From an uncultured Clostridia bacterium (GTDB lineage: Bacteria; Bacillota_A; Clostridia; TANB77; CAG-508): a stretch of 5,397 nucleotides of DNA. Numbering within the stretch: the stretch's first letter is position 1; each line of letters starts with the position of its first letter. The notes beneath the pieces are model-generated. The model had not been told where the DNA came from, did not search any database, and saw nothing but the letters and a program-made list of their open reading frames with translations. Location of the stretch: NCBI GenBank assembly GCA_949747745.1, contig CATKFT010000217.1:1-5397 (forward strand). Direction: 5' to 3'. The position numbers were made by a program, and so were the translations under genes. Positions 1 through 5,397 of this stretch are shown here, piece by piece.

Positions 1-147
1 GTTATTGTTGTTGTTATTGTTGTTGTTATTGTTATTGTTATTGTTATTGTTGTTGTTATTGTTATTGTTATTGTTATTGTTATTGTTATTGTTGTTGTTA
101 TTGTTATTGTTATTGTTATTGTTGTTGTTATTGTTATTGTTGTTATT
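1..147. repeat. GTTATT hexanucleotide microsatellite encoding poly-Asn
   Basis: All 49 triplets from 1 to 147 are GTT or ATT (30 and 19). Counting triplets from the left edge, every odd triplet up to 47 is GTT, and 18 of 24 even triplets are ATT. The exceptions at triplets 4, 8, 18, 32, 42 and 48 are single A-to-G changes. The unit is therefore a 6-bp repeat, AACAAT on the coding strand. It ends at 147 where the minus-strand frame reads into TTT GAA CCA. The repeat continues to the left edge, so its full length is unknown. Gain or loss of whole units changes protein length but never frame. Confidence 0.95.
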
Positions 148-252
148 AAATTCTGGATTATTTTTTGTATTATTAATAAAATTTTTCATATTATTAGATA
201 TATTTCCGTTTTTCATCATATTAGCTAAATTAGTCATAAAATCAGAATCCAT
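1..252 (-). CDS. Asn-rich protein with poly-asparagine tract, N-terminal part (3' end beyond window)
   Basis: The frame runs from ATG at 252-250 to the left edge without a stop, giving 84 residues. The start is fixed: the codon just upstream (255-253) is an in-frame TAA, and a GGGAGGGGG ribosome binding site lies 9 nt upstream. The first 35 residues begin MDSDFMTNLANMMKNGNIS and end in KNNPEF; they are polar, Met- and Asn-rich (11 Asn), and show no signal peptide or membrane segment, so a cytoplasmic location is likely. Residues 36-84 are 49 consecutive Asn. Outside the tract Asn codons are 10 AAT to 1 AAC; inside they are 19 AAT to 30 AAC, so the tract looks like a repeat expansion rather than normal coding sequence. 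The short Met/Asn head followed by a low-complexity Asn/Ser linker recalls small uncharacterised clostridial proteins with a conserved C-terminal segment, but that is unverified memory. Function is unknown. Confidence 0.8.
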   Translation of the reverse strand, partial: MDSDFMTNLANMMKNGNISNNMKNFINNTKNNPEFNNNNNNNNNNNNNNNNNNNNNNNNNNNNNNNNNNNNNNNNNNNNNNNNN

Positions 253-261
253 TTAGAGTTA

Positions 262-270
262 CCCCCTCCC
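262..270 (-). promoter_or_regulatory. Ribosome binding site of the Asn-rich protein gene
   Basis: The minus strand reads GGGAGGGGG, 9 nt before the ATG at 252. It is an extended purine-rich Shine-Dalgarno sequence. It is one of the few G-rich stretches in the window, which makes the leftward start codon convincing. Confidence 0.85.
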
Positions 271-294
271 AAATGTTGCTATACATTCGCTTTT

Positions 295-323
295 ACATTA
301 TATGCTTTAACAACATATAATGT
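295..323. promoter_or_regulatory. Perfect 10-bp inverted repeat, operator-like dyad
   Basis: ACATTATATG (295-304) and CATATAATGT (314-323) are exact reverse complements separated by 9 bp. The left arm contains the leftward TATAAT. The right arm carries TATAAT on the plus strand at 316-321. A dyad covering a -10 element is a usual position for a repressor operator. There is no T-run after it and the stem has only two G/C pairs per arm, so it is not a convincing intrinsic terminator. No regulator family can be assigned from the motif. Confidence 0.45.
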
Positions 324-326
324 TAC
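297..326 (-). promoter_or_regulatory. Probable promoter of the leftward Asn-rich protein gene
   Basis: On the minus strand a perfect TATAAT (302-297) is preceded, after 18 bp, by GTAACA (326-321), a 4/6 match to the -35 consensus. Initiation would fall near 290, giving a leader of about 38 nt that contains the ribosome binding site. The -10 match is strong and the -35 weak. TTGTTA sequences further upstream (347-342 and 358-353) are alternative -35-like elements with poorer spacing. Confidence 0.5.
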
Positions 327-437
327 TTTGTAATATAAATTTAACAAAAAATTAACAAATGAAAAAAACTATCTGAAATATGGCATTTCCGTAAATAAAC
401 ATAATTTGAAACAAAGAAAATTGGTAAAAATAAGTAC

Positions 438-468
438 TTGAAAATAAGCAAAAAAAGAGTATTATAAA
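438..468 (+). promoter_or_regulatory. Possible upstream second promoter for the surface protein gene
   Basis: TTGAAA (438-443) is followed after 18 bp by TTATAA (462-467), or after 19 bp by TATAAA (463-468). The spacing is slightly long and the -10 imperfect. The segment 437-459 matches 585-607, which carries the better promoter, at 19 of 23 positions. If used, the leader would be roughly 185 nt. Confidence 0.25.
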
Positions 469-585
469 TATTAAAGTATATAAAAACAAAAAACATTTTA
501 AAGTTAGCCAAAAAAGTATATAAATTTACAAAAAATGACAATAAAAGACATTTTACATAAAAACTTGATTTTTTAGCGAAAAAAC

Positions 586-614
586 TTGAAAAAGAGCTGA
601 AAAAGAGGTATAAT
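586..614 (+). promoter_or_regulatory. Sigma-A type promoter of the surface protein gene
   Basis: TTGAAA (586-591) and a perfect TATAAT (609-614) are separated by exactly 17 bp. Initiation would fall near 621, leaving a leader of about 40 nt that includes the ribosome binding site. The spacer contains an 11-bp imperfect tandem repeat, TGAAAAAGAG at 587-596 and 598-607, that overlaps the -35 element. This is the best promoter match in the window. Confidence 0.75.
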
Positions 615-643
615 AAAAAGTGATAGTGTAAACTTAAAAATAC

Positions 644-650
644 AAGGAGG
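644..650 (+). promoter_or_regulatory. Ribosome binding site of the surface protein gene
   Basis: AAGGAGG lies 9 nt before ATG at 660. The frame is closed upstream by TAG at 624-626, and the next in-frame Met is residue 25, inside the signal peptide. The start at 660 is therefore well supported. Confidence 0.9.
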
Positions 651-659
651 AATTTAAAG

Positions 660-764
660 ATGAATCAAAAACTATTAGGTAAGGTATTAGCAACTAGCTT
701 GGCTGTGATACTAACATTCACAAACTTTATAATGCTTGGGATTTATGCGAATAAATCATATGCA
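660..764 (+). other. Signal peptide, residues 1-35
   Basis: The N-terminus MNQKLLGK is positively charged and is followed by a hydrophobic stretch from about residue 9 to 30 that includes ATSLAVILTF and FIMLGIYA. The segment NKSYA then gives a signal peptidase I site of the A-x-A/S-x-A type, with cleavage most likely after Ala35 and before ISDELEKQG. There is no Cys at the cleavage point, so it is not a lipoprotein. Export by the Sec route is inferred. Confidence 0.8.
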
Positions 765-3700
765 ATATCTGATGAATTAGAAAAACAAGGAACAGTATCA
801 AATAACGAAAATGTTAAATTTGATGCTTATTTTACGACTAGTGAAAGTAAAAAAGTACATACATTAAAACAAGATATAGATGAAAAAGGAAAACTATATT
901 TATCAGTTAATGTACAAAAAGGGTATTTAAAAAATGCAAAAATAGAAATGTTAGGTGCAGACAAAAAGCCTGTAAATTTTCAAATCTTAAATGAGGAAAA
1001 CAATCTTTCAGCAGTTGAAAAAATAGATATTGATAAAAACATAATCATGTTAAAACAAATAGGAAGTGGAACAGGGATTGTATTAGATATACCAGTTGCA
1101 AGCAAAAAAACTGAAATATTTGATTTATCTGATTTTAATAAAATAAATGATATAACATTAACAGGTTCATATGTAGATAACACAGGAAAGACAATTCAAA
1201 TAGAAAAAACAATAAAAATAAGAAATGAATGGAATAAAGAGACAAAAGCAATAATAGAACAAGAAACAAAAACATATATACCATATGAAATAGAAGGTTC
1301 ATTAGGAACTATATTACAAACTATAATAAAAACAGGAATAGAAAATAATAGCTTACCAATGAAACAAACTAAAATAACTATAGAAGTACCACAAATAGAA
1401 GGACAAAAACCAGAAGAAGTAATAGTAAATAACTTAAGTGGTTGGGAATACAATAAAGAAACAGGAATATTAACTATAGTAACAGAAAATAAAGCAAATG
1501 AAGAAAATAAAGTAATATGGAATAAAACAGATAAAAATGAATACACAGTTACATATAAATATAAAGAAAAGTTTGAAAAAATAGAAACAAAACAAAAATC
1601 AAAAGTTATAATTGAAGCATATAATGATACAATAACAAAATTAGAAAAAGAAGATTCTTTAGAAATAAAATTAAATGAAAATAAAGGAAATTTTGTAACA
1701 GTAGAGTTCTTTGCAAATGATGAATTAAATAAAGGTTATTTATATACAAAAAAAGAATTAGAAGTAGCATATAATGAAAAAGTTATATTAGAAGTAGCAT
1801 ATGCAAATCTAGTAGACAAAATAATTGTAGAAAATAGTACAGATAATTTTGTAAATGAACAAGGAGAATTAACAAAAACAGTAATAGACAATAAAAATTA
1901 TACATACTATAAAACTACATCTATTAATAAAGCAAATTTTGAAGAAATATTAGGACAAGATGGATATATTAAAATAATAGGTAGTGATGGAGAACAACTA
2001 GCAATCTTTACAAAAGATACTGAAGCAAATGAAGAAGGAAATTATATATATAATTATGAAAGCAAAATAAATGAAATAAAAATAGAAACATCTAAACCAG
2101 TAAAAAATGGAAAAATAGAAATAAATCATGTAAAAGCATTAAATGGAAAAACAGATTATAATAAAAATCAAGTAGAAGACTTTAAAAAACTACAACTAAA
2201 AACAACTGCAAATGTAGAATATGCAAATACAAAAATAGAAACAGTAGAAAAAATAAAAGATATTACATTAATAGCACCATCTACAAAAATAGAACTTGCA
2301 ACAAATAAAAGCAATTTATCTACTATAGTAAAAAATGAAAATGTAGAATTTAGAGTTGTATTAAAAACAAATGATATTAGTTGTGACTTATATAAAAATC
2401 CAAGAATAGAAATAATATTACCAAATTATATCCAAGAATTAGAAATGAAAGATGTAGATTTATTATTTGATGATGAACTAAAAATAAAAGGAAGAAATTC
2501 TTACGTAAATGAAAATGGAAACATTGTAATACAAATAGAATTAGAAGGAGAACAAACAAAATATAGTCAAAATGAAGTATCAAAAGGTGCAAACATTGTT
2601 ATAAATACAGACATTACATTAAAGAAATTAACACCTACAAAAAATGATATAGTAAAAGTATATGTAACAAATGAAAATGCAACATCATATAATGAAACAC
2701 AAAGTACAAAACAAAAAATGAGAGCACAAACAGATGAAAAAGCTTATGCTGAAAATACATTAAGAGCAGTAGCACCAACTGGTATGGTAACAACAACAAC
2801 CATTTCAGGATTTAACAAAAAAGGTGAAACAATAACAGGTGTAAATGGTGAAACAATAACAGGAAAACTAGATGCAAAATCTGAGGCAAAAATAGCAACA
2901 GTTGAAATGAGTGTAATTAATAACTATAATAATGTAGCAAAAAATATAAGAATATTAGGAAGAATGCCAGTAGAAGGAAATACAGATGTTGAAACAAAAG
3001 AACTTTTTGGTTCAAACATGTCTACAAGAGTAACAAAACTAGTAAATTTAAAAGATCAAAATATTACACATAAAATATACTATACTACAAATCCATCAGC
3101 AACACAAGAACTTACAAAAGAAGAAAATGGATGGAAAGAAATAGATGAAATTGAAGATATAACACAAATACAATCTTATTTAATATTATTAGGCAGTTAT
3201 GAAATGAACACAGGAGATATATTAGAATTTAGTTATGAGACAAGAATATCAGAAAATATAGAACATGGAAAAAGTGTATATTCAAACTATGTTGTATATT
3301 TTGATAATGTAAAAGAAAGTGAAGTTATTGCTGACAAACAAGTATCTCCAAAAGTTTGTTTAGAAACGGGTGAAGGACCAAACTTAGAAGTATCAGTATC
3401 ATCAAATTTTGATGGAGATATAGAAGAAGGAAAACTTATAACATATACAGTAGTTGTAAAAAATGTTGGAAAAACATTTGCAAATAATGTTACATTAACA
3501 TCAAATATTCCAGAAGGAACAATCTATACAGTTTTTGAGGGAATGGAAGGATCAGAAGACCCTGTAACAAAAGTACAATATGAAGGTATACATGAATATC
3601 AAACAAAGTTTGAACAAATAAATCCAGAAGAAATTGTCATGGCTACATATCAAGTAGAAGCAAAGATGCTTGAAAATAAACAAGAAAAAGAAATAGAAGT

Positions 3701-5397
3701 AGTAGCAAATGCAAAAGTAGAAAACTATGATGATACATTTAAATCTAAACCTAAAACAAACAAAATTGTAGAAGGATACTTAAATGTAGAAATGGAATTA
3801 TCTCCATCATATACAAACAAAAAAGAAGGTCAAAGTTTTGCATATATAACAAAAATTGAAAATGTAAATAATACACCAAAAGAGAATGTAGTAGTTACAA
3901 GTAAAATACCAAATGGAGTAACATTTGTAGGAGCAAATGAAGATGGAGTATATAATAAAGAAACAAATACTGTTACATGGAATATAGGAAAATTAGATGG
4001 ACTTGGTAGCAAAACTGTAATTTTAACAGTACAAATAAACAAATTTGATGTTAATCAATCAATACAAGAAATAGCAAATACAATGACAGTAAAAACAAAG
4101 GATAAGGAAATAGCTACAAATGAATCTAAAGTTATTGTAACAAAACCAGTACTTACAATAGAACAAACTACAAGAACAAAAGAAGAAGTATCTATAGGTG
4201 ACACAGTAGAATATAATGTTACAGTAAAAAATGTTGGAGAAGTAGTAGCAAATGGTGTAGAAATAAAAGATTATTTACCAGAAGGCTTAATATATAAGGG
4301 TTCAACATACATATTAAATGGAGAAGAACATACATCATGGATAGGAAATACAGATGCAAGCATTATACTTTCTACAATAAAACCAGGAGAAACTATAGAT
4401 ATAACAATAAAAGCACAAGTAGAAAATACTGAAGAAAACAATAAAGAAAGAGAAATAGTAAATATAGTTACATTATTTGCAGACGATATGACAAGTATTG
4501 GTTCAAATGAAGTAAAACATAAAATAGTAGAAAAAGTGGAAACAGATGACCCTACAGTAGAAGAACCAGTTGAAGGAACATATAAAATTACAGGACTTGC
4601 ATGGTTAGATAAAAATGCAAATGGAAAAAGAGATGATGACGAAGAGTTACTAAGTGGAATAGAAGTAATGCTTGTTAATTCAGAAACAGGAGAAATAGTA
4701 AAAGATATAGTAACAGGAGCTCACAAAATACAAACAACAAATACAAAAGGAACATATACATTTGCAAATCTAAAATCAGGAAAATATTTAGTAGTATTTA
4801 AATATGATAATCAAAACTATGCGATAACATCATATAAACAAGAAGGGGTAATAGATAGTAAAAATTCAGATGTAATAGCAATGGATGTTACTATAAATGG
4901 AGAAAAACTAAAAGCAGCTGTTGCAAATAGTATAGTAATTACAAGTGAAGATATTACCAATATAGATATGGGACTTATATTAAAACCAAAATTCGATTTA
5001 AAATTAGATAAATCAGTATCTAAAATAACAGTTAATAATTCTAATAAAACAAAAGAATATACATATAATGATGCAAAATTTGCAAAAATAGATTTAAAAG
5101 ATAAAACAGTAGAAGGAACAACAGTAATTGTTGAATACAAAATAAAAGTAACAAACGAAGGCGAAATAGCAGGATATGTTAAAAAAGTAGTAGACTACAT
5201 GCCAACTGATATGAAATTTAGTTCTGAATTAAATAAAGACTGGTATGAGGGTGAAAGTGGAAATTTATATAATTCTAGTTTAGCAAATACATTATTACAA
5301 CCAGGAGAAACAAAAGAAATAACTTTAGTATTAACAAAAGTTATGACAAATGAAAATACAGGAACAATAAATAATGTAGCAGAAATTTATGAAGCAA
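660..5397 (+). CDS. Secreted multidomain surface protein with DUF11-like repeats and an SdrD B-like domain (3' end beyond window)
   Basis: The frame is open for 1579 codons from ATG 660 to the right edge, with no in-frame stop. Residues 1-35 are a signal peptide. Residues 36 to about 530 are beta-rich sequence without a recognised family. About 538-677 and 711-893 look like divergent beta-sandwich units (NVEFRVVLKTND; MSVINNYNNVAKNIRI). About 908-1040, 1041-1163 and 1164-1292 are DUF11-like repeats, 1308-1443 is SdrD B-like, and 1444 onward is another DUF11-like domain. The protein is rich in Lys, Glu, Asn, Thr and Ile and has only two Cys (575 and 900), as is usual for exported Gram-positive proteins. 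There is no catalytic motif, so a structural or adhesive role at the cell surface is inferred. Its own promoter and leader suggest it is the first gene of its transcript. The anchor (sortase motif or membrane helix), if any, is outside the window. Confidence 0.9.
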   Translation, partial: MNQKLLGKVLATSLAVILTFTNFIMLGIYANKSYAISDELEKQGTVSNNENVKFDAYFTTSESKKVHTLKQDIDEKGKLYLSVNVQKGYLKNAKIEMLGADKKPVNFQILNEENNLSAVEKIDIDKNIIMLKQIGSGTGIVLDIPVASKKTEIFDLSDFNKINDITLTGSYVDNTGKTIQIEKTIKIRNEWNKETKAIIEQETKTYIPYEIEGSLGTILQTIIKTGIENNSLPMKQTKITIEVPQIEGQKPEEVIVNNLSGWEYNKETGILTIVTENKANEENKVIWNKTDKNEYTVTYKYKEKFEKIETKQKSKVIIEAYNDTITKLEKEDSLEIKLNENKGNFVTVEFFANDELNKGYLYTKKELEVAYNEKVILEVAYANLVDKIIVENSTDNFVNEQGELTKTVIDNKNYTYYKTTSINKANFEEILGQDGYIKIIGSDGEQLAIFTKDTEANEEGNYIYNYESKINEIKIETSKPVKNGKIEINHVKALNGKTDYNKNQVEDFKKLQLKTTANVEYANTKIETVEKIKDITLIAPSTKIELATNKSNLSTIVKNENVEFRVVLKTNDISCDLYKNPRIEIILPNYIQELEMKDVDLLFDDELKIKGRNSYVNENGNIVIQIELEGEQTKYSQNEVSKGANIVINTDITLKKLTPTKNDIVKVYVTNENATSYNETQSTKQKMRAQTDEKAYAENTLRAVAPTGMVTTTTISGFNKKGETITGVNGETITGKLDAKSEAKIATVEMSVINNYNNVAKNIRILGRMPVEGNTDVETKELFGSNMSTRVTKLVNLKDQNITHKIYYTTNPSATQELTKEENGWKEIDEIEDITQIQSYLILLGSYEMNTGDILEFSYETRISENIEHGKSVYSNYVVYFDNVKESEVIADKQVSPKVCLETGEGPNLEVSVSSNFDGDIEEGKLITYTVVVKNVGKTFANNVTLTSNIPEGTIYTVFEGMEGSEDPVTKVQYEGIHEYQTKFEQINPEEIVMATYQVEAKMLENKQEKEIEVVANAKVENYDDTFKSKPKTNKIVEGYLNVEMELSPSYTNKKEGQSFAYITKIENVNNTPKENVVVTSKIPNGVTFVGANEDGVYNKETNTVTWNIGKLDGLGSKTVILTVQINKFDVNQSIQEIANTMTVKTKDKEIATNESKVIVTKPVLTIEQTTRTKEEVSIGDTVEYNVTVKNVGEVVANGVEIKDYLPEGLIYKGSTYILNGEEHTSWIGNTDASIILSTIKPGETIDITIKAQVENTEENNKEREIVNIVTLFADDMTSIGSNEVKHKIVEKVETDDPTVEEPVEGTYKITGLAWLDKNANGKRDDDEELLSGIEVMLVNSETGEIVKDIVTGAHKIQTTNTKGTYTFANLKSGKYLVVFKYDNQNYAITSYKQEGVIDSKNSDVIAMDVTINGEKLKAAVANSIVITSEDITNIDMGLILKPKFDLKLDKSVSKITVNNSNKTKEYTYNDAKFAKIDLKDKTVEGTTVIVEYKIKVTNEGEIAGYVKKVVDYMPTDMKFSSELNKDWYEGESGNLYNSSLANTLLQPGETKEITLVLTKVMTNENTGTINNVAEIYEA
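765..2691 (+). other. N-terminal extracellular region of the surface protein, residues 36 to about 677
   Basis: This part follows the signal peptide and precedes the linker. Residues about 55-200 alternate hydrophobic and polar residues as in beta-sandwich folds (LYLSVNVQKGYLKNAKIEML). Residues about 235-310 contain SLPMKQTKITIEVPQIEG, then GWEYNKETGILTIV and VIWNKTDKNEYTVTY, another beta-rich unit. Residues about 538-677 repeat the theme with NVEFRVVLKTND and NPRIEIILPNY. I recall similar N-termini in large clostridial surface proteins but cannot name a family. Boundaries are by eye. Confidence 0.5.
1757..1802 (+). repeat. 16-bp direct repeat, period 30 bp, encoding LEVAY twice
   Basis: ATTAGAAGTAGCATAT occurs at 1757-1772 and 1787-1802. 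It encodes LEVAY at residues 367-371 and 377-381, ten residues apart, as in KELEVAYNEKVILEVAYANL. The period is a whole number of codons. Either a short in-frame duplication or two adjacent beta-strands with the same preferred codons could explain it. Confidence 0.8.
2823..2863 (+). repeat. 24-bp tandem duplication encoding GETITG twice
   Basis: The 17-bp sequence GGTGAAACAATAACAGG occurs at 2823-2839 and again at 2847-2863, so the period is 24 bp or eight codons. It encodes GETITG at residues 722-727 and 730-735, separated by VN. The repeat is in frame and lies just after a Thr-rich stretch (MVTTTTISG), at the junction of a linker with the next beta-rich domain. It looks like a recent local duplication. 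Confidence 0.9.
3381..3779 (+). other. DUF11-like repeat 1, residues about 908-1040
   Basis: The unit starts NLEVSVSSN, then has the typical strand pattern GKLITYTVVVKNVGKTFANN followed by VTLTSNIPEGTIY, and ends near VVANAKVENYDD. DUF11 modules are immunoglobulin-like extracellular spacers found in series in bacterial surface proteins. The middle part, with the acidic segment EGMEGSEDP, is more divergent. Domain edges are by eye. Confidence 0.65.
3780..4148 (+). other. DUF11-like repeat 2, residues about 1041-1163
   Basis: The unit starts LNVEMELSPS, continues with EGQSFAYITKIENVNNTPKE and NVVVTSKIPNGVTFVGAN, and then has the hallmark NTVTWNIGKLDGLGSKTVIL. It closes with EIANTMTVKTKD before VTKP. 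The segment N-x-V-x-W-x-I-G-x-L is characteristic of DUF11 and related conserved-repeat domains, making this the clearest of the repeats. Confidence 0.75.
4149..4535 (+). other. DUF11-like repeat 3, residues about 1164-1292
   Basis: The unit starts VLTIEQTTRT, then IGDTVEYNVTVKNVGEVVAN and GVEIKDYLPEGLIYKGSTY, followed by a strand after KPGETIDITIKAQV and a final strand EIVNIVTLFADD. Its core VTVKNVG aligns with VVVKNVG of repeat 1, and the DNA GTAAAAAATGTTGGA is identical in both. It is followed by an acidic, Pro-containing linker (VETDDPTVEEPVEG). Confidence 0.75.
4581..4988 (+). other. SdrD B-like domain with calcium-binding loop, residues about 1308-1443
   Basis: The domain begins YKITGLAWLDKNANGKRDDD and has the B-repeat signature of staphylococcal Sdr proteins. 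Loop ligand positions fit the EF-hand order D1317, N1319, N1321, D1325 and E1328, with Gly1322 at the turn. It continues with GIEVMLVNSETGEIV, then NTKGTYTFANLKSGKYLVVF, the usual T-x-x-x-G-x-Y-x-F-x-x-L-x-x-G-x-Y pattern. Known B domains bind calcium and act as rigid stalk elements; binding here is inferred from the conserved residues. Confidence 0.85.
4989..5397 (+). other. C-terminal DUF11-like domain, residues 1444-1579, reaching the window edge
   Basis: The unit starts FDLKLDKSVSKITVNN, has an insertion (EYTYNDAKFAKIDLK), then the DUF11 core VIVEYKIKVTNEGEIAGYVK and VVDYMPTDMKFSSELNKDW, and ends with QPGETKEITLVLTK and TINNVAEIYEA. Unlike repeats 1 to 3 it has Lys residues (1448, 1451) in the first strand. 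The last full codon is Ala1579. The domain looks almost complete, so what follows should be another module or the anchor. Confidence 0.75.

Larger units (their letters stand above)
253..659. other. Divergent intergenic region, about 400 bp, extremely A-rich
   Basis: No credible gene lies here. The region holds the two ribosome binding sites, the two promoters and the dyad listed separately. It also contains short direct repeats: TTAACAA at 307-313, 341-347 and 352-358; AAAGTATATAAA at 473-484 and 513-524; ACATTTTA at 493-500 and 548-555; and AAAAACTTGA at 559-568 and 580-589, 21 bp apart. I see no hairpin followed by a T-run, no tRNA-like fold and no recognisable riboswitch. Many of the repeats could arise by chance in such A-rich DNA. 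Confidence 0.6.

Noticed and set aside
1..147. CRISPR array or other structured repeat array
   Set aside because: The unit is 6 bp without spacers and is fully explained as codons of an Asn tract.
5..256. Plus-strand frame encoding a poly-leucine protein
   Set aside because: It is the antisense reading of the Asn tract (AAC/AAT read as TTG/TTA across codon borders). It has no visible start signal and ends just past the well-supported minus-strand start.
295..323. Intrinsic terminator
   Set aside because: The stem is A+T-rich with no following T-run on either strand, and divergent genes need no terminator between them.
375..389. Small inverted repeat GAAAT / ATTTC
   Set aside because: It has five-bp arms only, which is expected by chance in this composition, and no nearby promoter element relates to it.
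341..541. Minus-strand frame of 66 codons in the intergenic region
   Set aside because: No Shine-Dalgarno sequence precedes it, its Phe/Leu/Ile-rich composition follows from A-rich DNA read in reverse, and the upstream promoter-like block lies inside it.
980..1546. Two minus-strand frames (980-1183, 1196-1546) resembling hydrophobic proteins
   Set aside because: They lie antisense to the long surface protein gene, whose frame is continuous with a signal peptide and domain structure. Hydrophobicity is what the reverse of A-rich codons gives.
2377..5140. Minus-strand frames at 2377-2592, 3830-4042 and 4817-5140
   Set aside because: They are shadows of the surface protein gene. The last one covers part of the recognisable SdrD B-like domain on the plus strand.
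5200..5397. Sortase motif or C-terminal membrane anchor
   Set aside because: The reading frame is still inside a DUF11-like domain at the window edge; no LPxTG-like motif or hydrophobic tail is present in the visible part.

Overview
The window comes from a very A+T-rich Firmicute. Two sampled 60-base lines, at 3841 and 4261, hold 13 and 14 G/C bases. Shine-Dalgarno sites are strong (AAGGAGG, GGGAGGGGG), every Arg codon in the long gene is AGA, Ile is mostly ATA, and Trp is always TGG with no in-frame TGA, so the standard bacterial code fits. The surface-protein architecture resembles what I recall from uncultured gut Clostridia, but the genus cannot be named from this sequence.

There are two divergent genes, and both run off the window. 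On the minus strand, 252 to 1 is the start of a small Asn-rich protein. After 35 residues it becomes an unbroken run of 49 asparagines that reaches the left edge, encoded by a GTTATT (minus strand AACAAT) hexamer microsatellite. Positions 253-659 are intergenic. They hold both ribosome binding sites, a near-consensus promoter for the rightward gene (TTGAAA, 17 bp, TATAAT), a second weaker promoter-like copy upstream, and a perfect 10-bp dyad overlapping the probable -10 of the leftward gene.

From 660 to the right edge there is one continuous reading frame of 1579 codons with no stop. It encodes a secreted, probably surface-attached, multidomain beta-sandwich protein. It has a signal peptide, an extended N-terminal region, a chain of DUF11-like repeats, one SdrD B-like domain with an EF-hand-type calcium loop, and a further DUF11-like domain at the window edge. 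No catalytic motif is visible, so the likely role is structural or adhesive. Its C-terminus and any cell-wall or membrane anchor lie outside the window.

Nothing in the sequence shows that the two genes work together. They share only the divergent intergenic region. The most unusual signals are the length and layered repeat structure of the poly-Asn tract, its reversed Asn codon preference, and the duplicated promoter-like block.
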